Assembly (NCBI GenBank): GCA_037576195.1
Contig: CM075104.1
Coordinates: 626,775 to 690,774 of the forward strand
DNA: 64,000 nucleotides
From: Phytoseiulus persimilis
Taxonomy: Eukaryota; Arthropoda; Arachnida; Mesostigmata; Phytoseiidae
Direction: 5' to 3'
This document shows, piece by piece, positions 1 to 9,237 of the stretch. The notes under the pieces are model-generated. The model did no database searches. It was not told where the DNA came from and worked only from the letters and a program-made list of their open reading frames with translations. How positions within the stretch are numbered: position 1 is the first letter of the stretch; each line of letters opens with the position of its first letter. The position numbers and the translations under genes are program-made.

Positions 1-3000
1 GTCGGGATTCTTTCCAAGCCCACACTTGGGAGCCAGTCATAGTAGGGGTCGAATAGTCACACGTCTTAGTCTCCAATTGACAAAAGAGCAACTCGACCCA
101 GGAGAGCAATACAAATCCGAGTTGAATCATGATCTTGGAGTAGGTTGATTTAGGATAGGCGCTAGAAAAACTCTGGGCGAGCGACCGTGCCAGAGTCTCG
201 GAATCTGTCCAAGTCCAACCTCGAGAAGGCTGAACATCGGCAATCAAGCTAACACATCGATAGCAAGTCGATTCGGAGTCGAGCCGTAGGGCTGCGGTCG
301 GGATTCTTTCTGAGCCCACACTTGGGAGTCAGTCATATAGGGGGTCCAATGGTCAAACGTCGTAGTCTCTGATAGACAAGAGAACAACTCAACAAGGGAG
401 AGCAATACAAATCCGAGTTGAATCATCCTCTTGGAGTAGGTGGATTTAGGTTAGGTGTTAGAAAAACTCAGGGAGAGCGACCCTGCCAGAGTCTCGGAAT
501 CTGTCCAAGTCCACACTTGGGAGTCAGTCATAGTGGGGGTCCAATAGTCGAACGTCGTAGTCTCCAACAGACGAGAGAACAACTCAACCCGGGGAAGCAA
601 TACAAATCCGAGGTTAATCATCCGCTTGGAGTAGGTAGATTCAGGTTAGGTGTTGGAGAAACTCTTGGCGAGCGACCCCGCCAGAGTCTCGGGATCTTCC
701 CGAGTCCAACCTCGAAAAGACTGAACATCGGCAAACAAGCTAGCACATCGATAGGAAGTCGATTCGGAGTCGAGCCGAAGGGCTGCGGTCGGGATTCTTC
801 CCAAGCCCACACTTGGGAGCCAGTCATAGTAGGGGTCGAATAGTCACACGTCTTAGTCTCCAATTGATAAGAGAGCAACTCGACCCGGGAGAGCAATACA
901 AATCCGAGTTGAATCATCCTCTTGGAGTAGGTCGATTCAGGTTAGGTGTTGGAGAAACTCTGGGCGAGCGACCGTGCCAGAGTCTCGGAATCTGTCCAAG
1001 TCCAACCTCGAGAAGGCTGAACATCGGCAATCAAGCTAACACATCGATAGCAGGTCGACTCGGAGTCGAGCCGAAGGGCTGCGGTCGGGATTCTTCCTAA
1101 GCCCACACCTGGGAGCCAGTCTTAGTAGGGGTCCAATAGTCACAAGTCGTAGACTCCAATGGGCAAGAGAACAACTCAAGAAGGGAGAGCAATACAAATC
1201 CGAGTTGAATCATCCTCTTGGAGGAGGTGGATTTAGGTTAGGTGTTAGAAAAACTCAGGGAGAGCCACCCTGCCAGAGTCTCGGAATCTGTCCAAGTCCA
1301 CACTTGGGAGTCAGTCATAGTGGGGGTCCAATAGTCGAACGTCGTAGTCTCCAACAGACAGGTGAACAACTCAACCCGGGGAAGCAATACAAATCCGAGT
1401 TGAATCATCCTCTTGGAGTAGGTCGATTCAGTTTAGGTGTTGGAGAAACTCTGGGCGAGCGACCCCGCCAGAGTCTCGGAATCCTTACGAGTCAAACCTC
1501 GAGAAGACTGAACATCGGCAATCAAGCTAACACATCGATAGCAAGTCGATTCGGAGTCGAGCCGTAGAGCTGCGGTCGGGATTCTTTCTGAGCCTACACT
1601 TGGGAGTCAGTCATATAGGGGGTTCAATGGTCAAATGTCGTAGTCTCTGATAGACAAGAGAACAACTCAACAAGGGAGAGCAATACAAATCCGAGTTGAA
1701 TCATCCTCTTGGAGTAGGTGGATTTAGGTTAGGTGTTAGAAAAACTCAGGGAGAGCGACCCTGCCAGAGTCTCGGAATCTGTCCAAGTCCACACTTGGGA
1801 GTCAGTCATAGTGGGGGTCCAATAGTCGAACGTCGTAGTCTCCAACAGACGAGAGAACAACTCAACCCGGGGAAGCAATACAAATCCGAGTTAAATCATC
1901 CTCTTGGAGTAGGTCGATTCAGGTTAGGTGAAGGAGAAACTCTGGGCGAGCGTCCCCGCCAGAGTCTCGGAATCCTTCCGAGTCCAACCTCGAAAAGACT
2001 GAACATCGGCAAACAAGCTAGCACATCGATAGGAAGTCGATTCGGAGTCGAGCCGAAGGGCTGCGGTCGGGATTCTTTCCAAGCCCACACTTGGGAGCCA
2101 CTCATAGTAGGGGTCGAATAGTGACACGTCTTAGTCTCCAACTGATAAGAGAGCAACTCGACCCGGAAGAGCAATACAAATCCGAGTTGAATCATGATCT
2201 TGGAATAGGTTGATTTAGGATGGGCGTTAGGAAAACTCTGGGCGAGCGACCCTGCCAGCGTCTCGGAATCTGTCGAAGTCCAACCTCGAGAAGACTGAAC
2301 ATCGGCAATCAAGCTAACACATCGATAGCAAGTCGATTCGGAGTCGAGCCGTAGGGCTGCGGTCGGGATTCTTTCTGAGCCTACACTTGGGAGTCAGTCA
2401 TATAGGGGGTCCAATAGTCACAAGTCGTAGACTCCAATGGACAAGAGAAAAACTCAACCCGGGGCAGCAATACAAATCCGAGTTAAATCATCCTCTTGGA
2501 GTAGGTCGATTTAGGCTAGGTGTTAGAAAAACTCTGGGAGAGCCACCCTGCCAGAGTCTCGGAATCTGTCCGAGTCCACACTCGGGAGTCAGTCATAGTG
2601 GGGGTCCAATAGTCGAACGTCGTAGTCTCCAACAGACAAGAGAACAACTCAACCCGGGGAAGCAATACAAATCCGAGTTAAATCATCCTCTTGGAGTAGG
2701 TCGATACAGTTTAGGTGTTGGGGAAACTCTGGGCGAGCGACCCCGCCAGAGTCTCGGTATCCTTCCCAGTCCAACCTCGAAAGGACTGAACATCGGCGAA
2801 CAAGCTAGCACATCGATAGGAAGTCGATTCGGAGTCGATCCGAAGGGCTGCGGTCGGGATTCTTTCCAAGCCCACACTTGGGAGCCAGTCATAGTAGGGG
2901 TCGAATAGTAACACGTCTTAGTCTCCAACTGATAAGAGAGCAACTCGACCCGGGAGAGCAATACAAATCCGAGTTGAATCATGATCTTGGAGTAGGTTGA

Positions 3001-3098
3001 TCTAGGATAGGCGTTAGAAAAACTCCGGGCGAGCGACCCTGCCAGCGTCTCGGAATCTGTCCAAGTCCAACCTCGAGAAGACTGAACATCGGCAATCA
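1..3098 (+). repeat. 296/195-bp satellite array, forward orientation
   Basis: Tandem satellite. The landmark gtcgggattc recurs at 1, 297, 788, 1084, 1575, 2066, 2362 and 2853, giving spacings of 296 or 491 (296+195) bp. Long units hold a 195-bp part plus a 101-bp part containing an ATCGAT site, the tcggagtcgagcc motif and the gtcgggattc landmark. Short units lack the 101-bp part. 'Forward' here means ctgcggtcgggattc reads on the plus strand. Long open frames occur on both strands but shift between units, so I do not call genes. The array is cut by a LINE at its right end. Confidence 0.93.
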
Positions 3099-5357
3099 AT
3101 CGAAGAAAATAAACCAAAAACCCTCACACAAATGTGCGACATCATAACAAAAGCAACCAAACAATCGAAAGTCTTACAGCATCCAGAAAACCACGGCGAT
3201 CTATACTGGTGGAACGAAGAAACGGCGGCAGCCAGGAGGGCAACCACAGCGGCTAGGAGGAAATACACACGGGCACCACACCAAAACAGAACCACAGAAA
3301 AACTCGACTGCGAAATAGCCAGGAAGGAACTGAACACCAAAATAACGGAAGCGAAAATCAGAGCCTGGAGAGAGCTCTGTAACGCAGTTGAACATAATCC
3401 ATGGGGTACCGGATACAAACTAGTCATGGACAGACTAAACACTCCCCGAACCCAAATACCACCAAAACTGAAACTAGCAGCCATCAGAACCTTATTCCCC
3501 ACACATGACACCACGCAACACACAATGACACACCAGACAATAACTTCACGCCACCCGCGAATCACGGAAGAAGAACTCCACGAAACCTTGGAAAACATGG
3601 CAAGCAACAAAGCCCCAGGCCCAGACGGAGTCCCACCCTACATCATCAAGTCAGCCATCAAATCACACACAGATATCTTCACAAAATACTTCAACGACCT
3701 ACTATCCAATGGAACCTTCCCAAAGAACTGGAAAAATGCCAATGTCATACTCATACACAAGCCAGGTAAACCCAAAGAAAATCCTTCATCCTATCGCCCT
3801 ATTTGTCTACTAAACACAATCTCAAAAACATTCGAGAAGATAATCAACAACCGACTACAAAAGGAACTAGAATCGAACAACTTCCTATCACCGAGGCAAT
3901 CCGGCTTCCGCGAAAAAAGCTCCACCATCATGGCAATACAAAAGACCCTAGAACATCCCATCATAGAACTACAAAAAACTAGAGACAACAGGAACATTGC
4001 AATCATAGTACTCCTAGACGTTAAGAACGCTTTCAACTCCGCAAGCTGGGCCCACATACACGAATCACTACGCAGCATGAATATCTCAACATACTTACAG
4101 AGGACCGTTAAGTCGTATCTGTCGGGCAGGAGGGTGAGCTGCGACGGGAGGGAGCACAAAATGACCGCGGGAGTTCCGCAGGGTTCGGTCCTTGGACCAA
4201 CCCTGTGGAACGTCATGTACAACCCGGTCCTGGAACTGCGGCTCCCTGAAGCGGCAAACTTGGTCGGCTACGCTGACGACCTCGCACTGATAGTAACAGC
4301 TAAGACGGAATCCACACTACAAAACAAAACAAATGCAGCACTCAAAACTATAAGCGCCTGGATGAAACAAAACAAGCTCGAAATAGCCCCACAGAAATCG
4401 GAAGCACTAATCATCACCAAAAAAATCAAACTTGAGCCTATCTACATACATATCAAAGGACAACAAATAGAAATTAGAAAATCAGTGAAATACCTAGGGC
4501 TGCACTTGGACAGCAAACTCACTTTCTCACATCACCTCAAACAAACAGCAATTAAAGCCAGAAGAATATCGAACAACCTCGCAAAAGTCATGCCGAGAAC
4601 CCACGGCGCGGAGGAGGAGAAACGATGCCTCCTCGCATCCGTAGCCTGGTCTATAGTCTGCTACGCCTTCCCAATCTGGCACCATATACTTGACAAGAAA
4701 ACTTTCGCCAACCTCCTTCTCTCGATACAAAGAATCACAGCCATCAGAATATGCAGAGGCTACAGAACCATCTCAACGGACGCTCTCTTGGTAATCAGCC
4801 GGGATATACCCTGGGACATAAAAATAAGAACAATAATGCACGTCAGACAACAAAACCAAAGCACACAGAACACACGAGATAATATCACCTTTGAGGACAC
4901 GTACATACACACATGGCAAACTCAGTGGTCAACACAAAACCTTAACAAAGGGGCATGGACACGCAGACTCATCCCACAAATCGAACCCTGGATAAATAGG
5001 AAACACGGCAAATTAACATACTGGATAACCCAAGCGATCTCGGGACACGGACAATTCCAAAGCTACCTCTTCAACATGAACATAAAATTCAGCCCCACAT
5101 GCGTGCACTGCAACACAGCGGAAGATGATACACCGGAACACACCTTCTTCCACTGCAACAAATTTGCACAACCCCGTTCGACACTAACAAACACACTAAA
5201 TCAACCCTTCACCCCCGAAAACATCATAAATCTCATGCTAACAAGCCAATACACATGGAATCTCATCGCCACATACATCACAGACACATTGAAAACCAAA
5301 CATAGCTATGAGAAAGCGTGGTTAGAAAGGACACACACGACAACCGCCACACAATAG
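3099..5357 (+). CDS. Reverse transcriptase of R1-clade-like LINE (ORF2, N-terminally truncated)
   Basis: The open frame runs from the satellite junction to TAA at 5355-5357. The first ATG is at 3132 and gives 741 residues. In that numbering a WW-NEE region and a dPWG-x-GYK-like stretch (about 26-96) are typical of R1-clade linkers. They are followed by reverse transcriptase motifs: APGPDGVPP (161-169), SSYRPICLL (219-227), LLDVKNAF with the catalytic Asp (about 294-301), GVPQGSVLGP (347-356), GYADD (379-383) and a KYLGLHLD thumb-region motif. Near the C terminus a C-x2-C-x9-H-x4-C zinc knuckle lies at about 5098-5160. In the family this protein reverse-transcribes the element RNA at nicked target DNA. 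The endonuclease domain is absent, so autonomous transposition is not expected. The frame has no internal stop, which suggests a young insertion. G-rich sequence at about 4105-4290 contrasts with the A/C-rich remainder. Clade assignment is from motif style only. Confidence 0.85.
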   Translation: MEENKPKTLTQMCDIITKATKQSKVLQHPENHGDLYWWNEETAAARRATTAARRKYTRAPHQNRTTEKLDCEIARKELNTKITEAKIRAWRELCNAVEHNPWGTGYKLVMDRLNTPRTQIPPKLKLAAIRTLFPTHDTTQHTMTHQTITSRHPRITEEELHETLENMASNKAPGPDGVPPYIIKSAIKSHTDIFTKYFNDLLSNGTFPKNWKNANVILIHKPGKPKENPSSYRPICLLNTISKTFEKIINNRLQKELESNNFLSPRQSGFREKSSTIMAIQKTLEHPIIELQKTRDNRNIAIIVLLDVKNAFNSASWAHIHESLRSMNISTYLQRTVKSYLSGRRVSCDGREHKMTAGVPQGSVLGPTLWNVMYNPVLELRLPEAANLVGYADDLALIVTAKTESTLQNKTNAALKTISAWMKQNKLEIAPQKSEALIITKKIKLEPIYIHIKGQQIEIRKSVKYLGLHLDSKLTFSHHLKQTAIKARRISNNLAKVMPRTHGAEEEKRCLLASVAWSIVCYAFPIWHHILDKKTFANLLLSIQRITAIRICRGYRTISTDALLVISRDIPWDIKIRTIMHVRQQNQSTQNTRDNITFEDTYIHTWQTQWSTQNLNKGAWTRRLIPQIEPWINRKHGKLTYWITQAISGHGQFQSYLFNMNIKFSPTCVHCNTAEDDTPEHTFFHCNKFAQPRSTLTNTLNQPFTPENIINLMLTSQYTWNLIATYITDTLKTKHSYEKAWLERTHTTTATQ

Positions 5358-5483
5358 AACAAAACAACATACCAAAGACTCATGGGACATAGTCCCCCGA
5401 CCCCTGGCTGATGACAAACTGATAGTAGTACCGGCCGGATAGTCGCGGATACATGCACTCGGACACGCCAGATGGTCGGCCGG
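5358..5483 (+). other. 3' UTR of the R1-like LINE
   Basis: About 125 bp between the ORF2 stop and the resumption of satellite. It carries ggccgg twice, near 5433 and 5477, and has no AATAAA and no poly(A) tail. It ends directly against taggttgatttagg of the satellite. The end could be the true element terminus or a recombination joint. Confidence 0.55.
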
Positions 5484-6075
5484 TAGGTTGATTTAGGTTA
5501 GGTGTTCGAAAAACTCTGGGCGAACGACCCCGTCTGAGTCTCGGAATCTTTCCGAGTCCAACCCCGAAAAGACTGAACATCGGCAATCAAGCTAACATAT
5601 CGATAGCAGGTCGACTCGGAGTCGAGCCGAAGGGCTGCGGTCGGGATTCTTTCCAAGCCCACACTTGGGAGCCAGTCATAGTAGGGGTCGAATAGTCACA
5701 CGTCTTAGTCTCCAATTGACAAAAGAGCAACTCGACCCAGGAGAGCAATACAAATCCGAGTTGAATCATGATCTTGGAGTAGGTTGATTTAGGATAGGCG
5801 CTAGAAAAACTCTGGGCGAGCGACCGTGCCAGAGTCTCGGAATCTGTCCAAGTCCAACCTCGAGAAGGCTGAACATCGGCAATCAAGCTAACACATCGAT
5901 AGCAAGTCGATTCGGAGTCGAGCCGTAGGGCTGCGGTCGGGATTCTTTCTGAGCCCACACTTGGGAGTCAGTCATATGGGGGTGCAATGGTCAAACGTCG
6001 TAGTCTCTGATAGACAAGAGAACAACTCAACAAGGCAGAGCAATACAAATCCGAGTTGAATCATCCTCTTGGAGT
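5484..6075 (+). repeat. 296/195-bp satellite, forward orientation
   Basis: About two satellite units in the same orientation as 1-3098. The gtcgggattc landmark is at about 5639 and 5937. The block runs into a LINE fragment at cttggagt|ccatg. This is the last forward-oriented satellite before the orientation flip. Confidence 0.9.
5609..5628. other. Dyad-symmetric motif inside the satellite (example)
   Basis: ggtcgactcggagtcgagcc contains arms tcgactc and gagtcga around one base, with further GG/CC pairing outside. The motif lies in the 101-bp part found only in long units. In other units the left arm is gattc instead of gactc, which weakens the dyad. It could be a protein-binding site or hairpin, but no function can be read from the sequence. 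Confidence 0.5.
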
Positions 6076-6871
6076 CCATGTTATTTCTGTTGTTCTCAAA
6101 TGATGTTCAGTATGAGATTTCTGATTCAGTACAGCATCGCACCTATGCTGATGATATCAAGATATTCGCTGATGCTTCTAGGCCCGGAGCGAGGGAGGCA
6201 CTCCAACTTTCGTTGATTAATATCGGTAACTGGGCTCAGCGCTGGAAGCTTCTGATATCTTCCTCTAAATCTGCAGCTATTCACATCCTTCATGACGACC
6301 GCCATTCTTACACGCTCCTTGGTGAAGCCATCCCGGAGGTTCTTCAAGTGAAGGATCTTGGTGTCAACTTCACTTCTGACCTTAAGCCTGAGACTCACAC
6401 CTATAATGCGATTGCGAGGGCAGGGAGAACTGCTAACTTCGTCCTCCGGGCGTTTGATTGTAGAATCCCTGACGTCTATTTTCGTGCCTATAAGTCCCTT
6501 GTCCTCCCCTCTCTCCTGTATGGTTCGGAAGTCTGGCGGCCTTGGCTCAGGGGATCCACTGATGCCTTGGAGCGCTTCCAACGCAAATTCGTTAGGAGGG
6601 CTGCTCGCAAATGCCGTATCTCCCCTGACTTACTCTCTCTCCCTCCTATACATGATGTTCTTGATGATAAGGATCTCAAGCTAGCGCACTGCATCCAGCG
6701 CCTGAATTTTACTAGGAATTTTGTTACCCGTGTTACTAAAACCCGTTCTCGGCGACTTTTCGTTGTACCGCGGGCCCGTAATAACACTGTATCGAATAGT
6801 TTTCGCTGGAGACTATTTAGTCGATTTAATCGTATTTCCCCCGGTACCCAGTAATAAACCGTGCATTACCA
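6076..6871 (+). mobile_element. CR1-like LINE fragment (3' end), at a satellite orientation switch
   Basis: Near-identical to the last ~795 bp of the LINE copies at 8177, 15026 and 21787, including the same right junction (gtgcattaccaaa running into agaatcccgaccg). The left joint is inside the reverse transcriptase gene: satellite cttggagt meets ccatgttattt, whereas the full copies read agttggacccatgttattt. The shared ttgga suggests a microhomology joint. Satellite to the left is forward and to the right is reverse, so the joint arose by inversion-type rearrangement and not by ordinary 5' truncation during transposition. Confidence 0.88.
6078..6854 (+). pseudogene. LINE reverse transcriptase, C-terminal remnant
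   Basis: About 258 codons from ATG 6078 to TAA 6852-6854. The remnant begins just after the PQGS motif and keeps TYADD, the thumb region and the C-terminal tail of the CR1-like ORF2 (…RISPGTQ). The fingers, the first catalytic Asp and the endonuclease are missing, so it cannot be active. The surviving frame has no stop. It shares the Trp codon and the CATACATG spelling with copies 2 and 3 where copy 1 differs, so it did not derive from the present copy 1. Confidence 0.85.
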
Positions 6872-8176
6872 AAGAGAATCCCGACCGCAGCCCTACGGCT
6901 CGACTCCGAATCGACTTGCTATCGATGTGTTAGCTTGATGGCCGATGTTCAGTCTTCTCGAGGTTGGACTTGGACAGATTCCGAGACTCTGGCACGGTCG
7001 CTCGCCCAGAGTTTTTCTAACGCCTATCCTAAATCAACCTACTCCAAGATCATGATTCAACTCGGATTTGTATTGCTCTCCTGGGTCGAGTTGCTCTCTT
7101 GTCAATTGGAGACTAAGACGTGTGACTATTCGACCCCTGCTATGACTGGCTCCCAAGTGTGGGCTTGGAAAGAATCCCGACCGCAGCCCTTCGGCTCGAC
7201 TCCGAGTCGACCTGCTATCGATATGTTAGCTTGATTGCCGATGTTCAGTCTTTTCGGGGTTGGACTCGGAAAGATTCCGACACTCAGGCGGGGTCGTTCG
7301 CCCAGAGTTTTTCGAACACCTAACTTAAATCGACCTACTCCAAGAGGATGATTCAACTCGGATTTTCATTGCTCTCCCGGGTCGAGTTGTTCTCTTGTCT
7401 GTTGGAGACTACGACGTTCGACTATTGGACCCCCACTATGACTGACTCCCAAGTGTGGACTTGGACAGATTCCGAGACTCTGGCAGGGTCGCTCTCCCTG
7501 AGTTTTTCTAACACCTAACCTAAATCCACCTACTCCAAGAGGATGATTCAACTCGGATTTGTATTGCTCTGCCTTGTTGAGTTGTTCTCTTGTCTATCAG
7601 AGACTACGACGTTTGACCATTGCACCCCCTGTATGACTGACTCCCAAGTGTGGGCTCAGAAAGAATCCCGACCGCAGCCCTACGGCTCGACTCCGAATCG
7701 ACTTGCTATCGATGTGTTAGCTTGATGGCCGATGTTCAGTCTTCTCGAGGTTGGACTTGGACAGAATCCGAGACTCTGGCACGGTCGCTCGCCAAGAGTT
7801 TTTCTAACGCCTATCCTAAATCAACCTACTCCAAGATCATGATTCAACTCGGATTTGTATTGCTCTCCTGGGTCGAGTTGCTCTCTTGTCAATTGGAGAC
7901 TAAGACGTGTGACCATTGCACCCCCTGTATGACTGACTCCCAAGTGTGGGCTCAGAAAGAATCCCGACCGCAGCCCTTCGGCTCGACTCCGATTCGACTT
8001 CCTATCGATGTGCTAGCTTGTTTGCCGATGTTCAGTCTTTTCGAGGTTGGACTCGGAAGGACTCCGAGACTCTGGCGGGGTCGCTCGCCCAGAGTTTCTC
8101 CAACACCTAAACTGAATCGACCTACTCCAAGAGGATGATTTAACTCGGATTTGTATTGCTTCCCCGGGTTGAATTG
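6872..8176 (-). repeat. 296/195-bp satellite array, reverse orientation
   Basis: The same satellite as 1-3098 but with gaatcccgaccgcag on the plus strand, meaning inverted. The ~850 bp right of the LINE fragment match the right flanks of the LINE copies at 11945, 18807 and 25570. The block ends in ttgaattgttgg, where LINE copy 1 begins. Confidence 0.92.
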
Positions 8177-8337
8177 TTGGCTTGTCGTCTGCTACTGGCG
8201 GCGTGCATCGCAATTCACACCGCTCCTCGACTTTTTTCCATTTTCTCGCTGGAAAACTTCCTATTTCTGCGGCGGACTACTCAGTGGCAAGCTGTGGACT
8301 CAATCCTCGGTTTCAACAAGTTGTTGCTGTGCTCGGT

Positions 8338-9237
8338 ATGACTTCCCACCCTACATGCGCCCTCTGTGGCTCTCACCAGCTGAGAGGTGATCGTGGACCT
8401 ATGCTTGCTTGCCTGGGCCTCTGCCTCAACTTCATCCATGAAGGCTGCCACGTGGAAAAGCGGAGTGCGGGGCTATGTGGCAGTTGTGTGTCTGCTGATA
8501 AGAAGGACAAACCTACAGCGAAGAATGTATTTGGCCGTGTCATCCAGCTCAGTAACATGATGTTGGAGCTACATGCAAAAATTGATGCTCAAGTCATGAG
8601 ATCAACATGCTTCGTGATGTGCTGTCATCCCACAATCCTGAAGGCTCCTCGTTGTTGCTCAGGCCGCGTGACGACCCAGGAGTGAAGAAAAGTGCTAGAG
8701 TCGGCGCCGGAAGGCTGAAATCGCCACTCCCTTCGCTGTCAGCCGCATCGGTCGCCTCGCCATCACCTGTTGCGCCTGGCGCGGCCGCTACCCAGGCTAA
8801 TTCCAGCGATGGTGGCGATGGCCATGGGCCCCCTCGGGTGGTGGCTTCTGACAAGATGGCACAGTTACCAAGGGGTAAGCCTCGTAGAGGGAGACCCACT
8901 GTTGGTACTGGGAATTCTCAGTGCTCCCTGAGTGCCGCGCCGCGTCCCCCGAAAATTATGAACATCTTCGTTTCTCGACTTGCGCAGGACACATCGGCTC
9001 GCTCTGTTTTCGACTACGCACTGACTCTGTGCACTGGTGTCTCGTTGGTGTCTAAATAAGTTCAAGAATGATGCGGGAAGATTCGCCTCATTCGTCATTA
9101 CAACTTGTGATGGTGATCCTCGTGAACTACTCGGAGCTGATCGCTGGCCTGAGGGAGTCATAGTTGTTAGATTCCGTGGACGTTCTATAATCGAGGATAG
9201 AGTCGAGGAGACCGCTGGACCAGTCGGCCCTGCCTGA
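8338..9237 (+). pseudogene. LINE copy 1 ORF1: PHD-like zinc finger protein, frameshifted
   Basis: ATG 8338 is the first in-frame start in the element. Residues 7-50 form a C4HC3 PHD-like pattern (C7, C10, C25, C29, H34, C37, C47, C50). A short coiled or linker segment and a Pro/Ser/Ala-rich part follow, then a conserved C-terminal domain starting IMNIFVSRL and ending WPEGVIVV-FRGR. PHD-bearing ORF1 proteins of this layout are known from CR1-type LINEs and probably act as RNA/DNA-binding partners of ORF2. There are two breaks. A missing C near 8593 (aagtcatgag where copy 3 has aagctcatgag) is shared with copy 2. The other is a frame change at tctaaataagttc (about 9050-9062), shared by all copies. 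Confidence 0.82.

Larger units (their letters stand above)
3099..5483 (+). mobile_element. 5'-truncated non-LTR retrotransposon, R1-clade-like
   Basis: A non-satellite block between two pieces of forward satellite. It contains the reverse transcriptase and C-terminal zinc-knuckle part of a LINE ORF2 followed by about 125 bp of 3' UTR. The apurinic endonuclease domain and ORF1 are missing, so the element is 5'-truncated. No poly(A) tail is visible at the 3' junction. The left satellite stops in caatcaa. The right satellite restarts at taggttgattta, about 106 bp earlier in the repeat phase, and the two overlapping stretches differ in sequence. They are therefore different satellite variants and not a simple target-site duplication. 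Confidence 0.85.

Noticed and set aside
3014..3610. Minus-strand frame of 198 codons overlapping the R1-like ORF
   Set aside because: It is antisense to a well-supported reverse transcriptase and starts inside satellite.
2993..5590. A ~106-bp target-site duplication flanking the R1-like LINE
   Set aside because: The same repeat phase is present on both sides, but the two copies are different satellite variants (ggataggcgttag versus ggttaggtgttcg), so they are not a duplication made at insertion.
6126..6581. Minus-strand frame of 151 codons, repeated at 11199, 18061 and 24824
   Set aside because: It is antisense to the LINE reverse transcriptase and is present wherever that sequence is copied. 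It has no features of its own.
8151..8390. Short plus-strand frames over the LINE 5' leader (repeated at 15000 and 21761)
   Set aside because: They start in satellite or leader and overlap ORF1 in other frames. ORF1 from ATG 8338 with its PHD-like Cys/His pattern explains the region.
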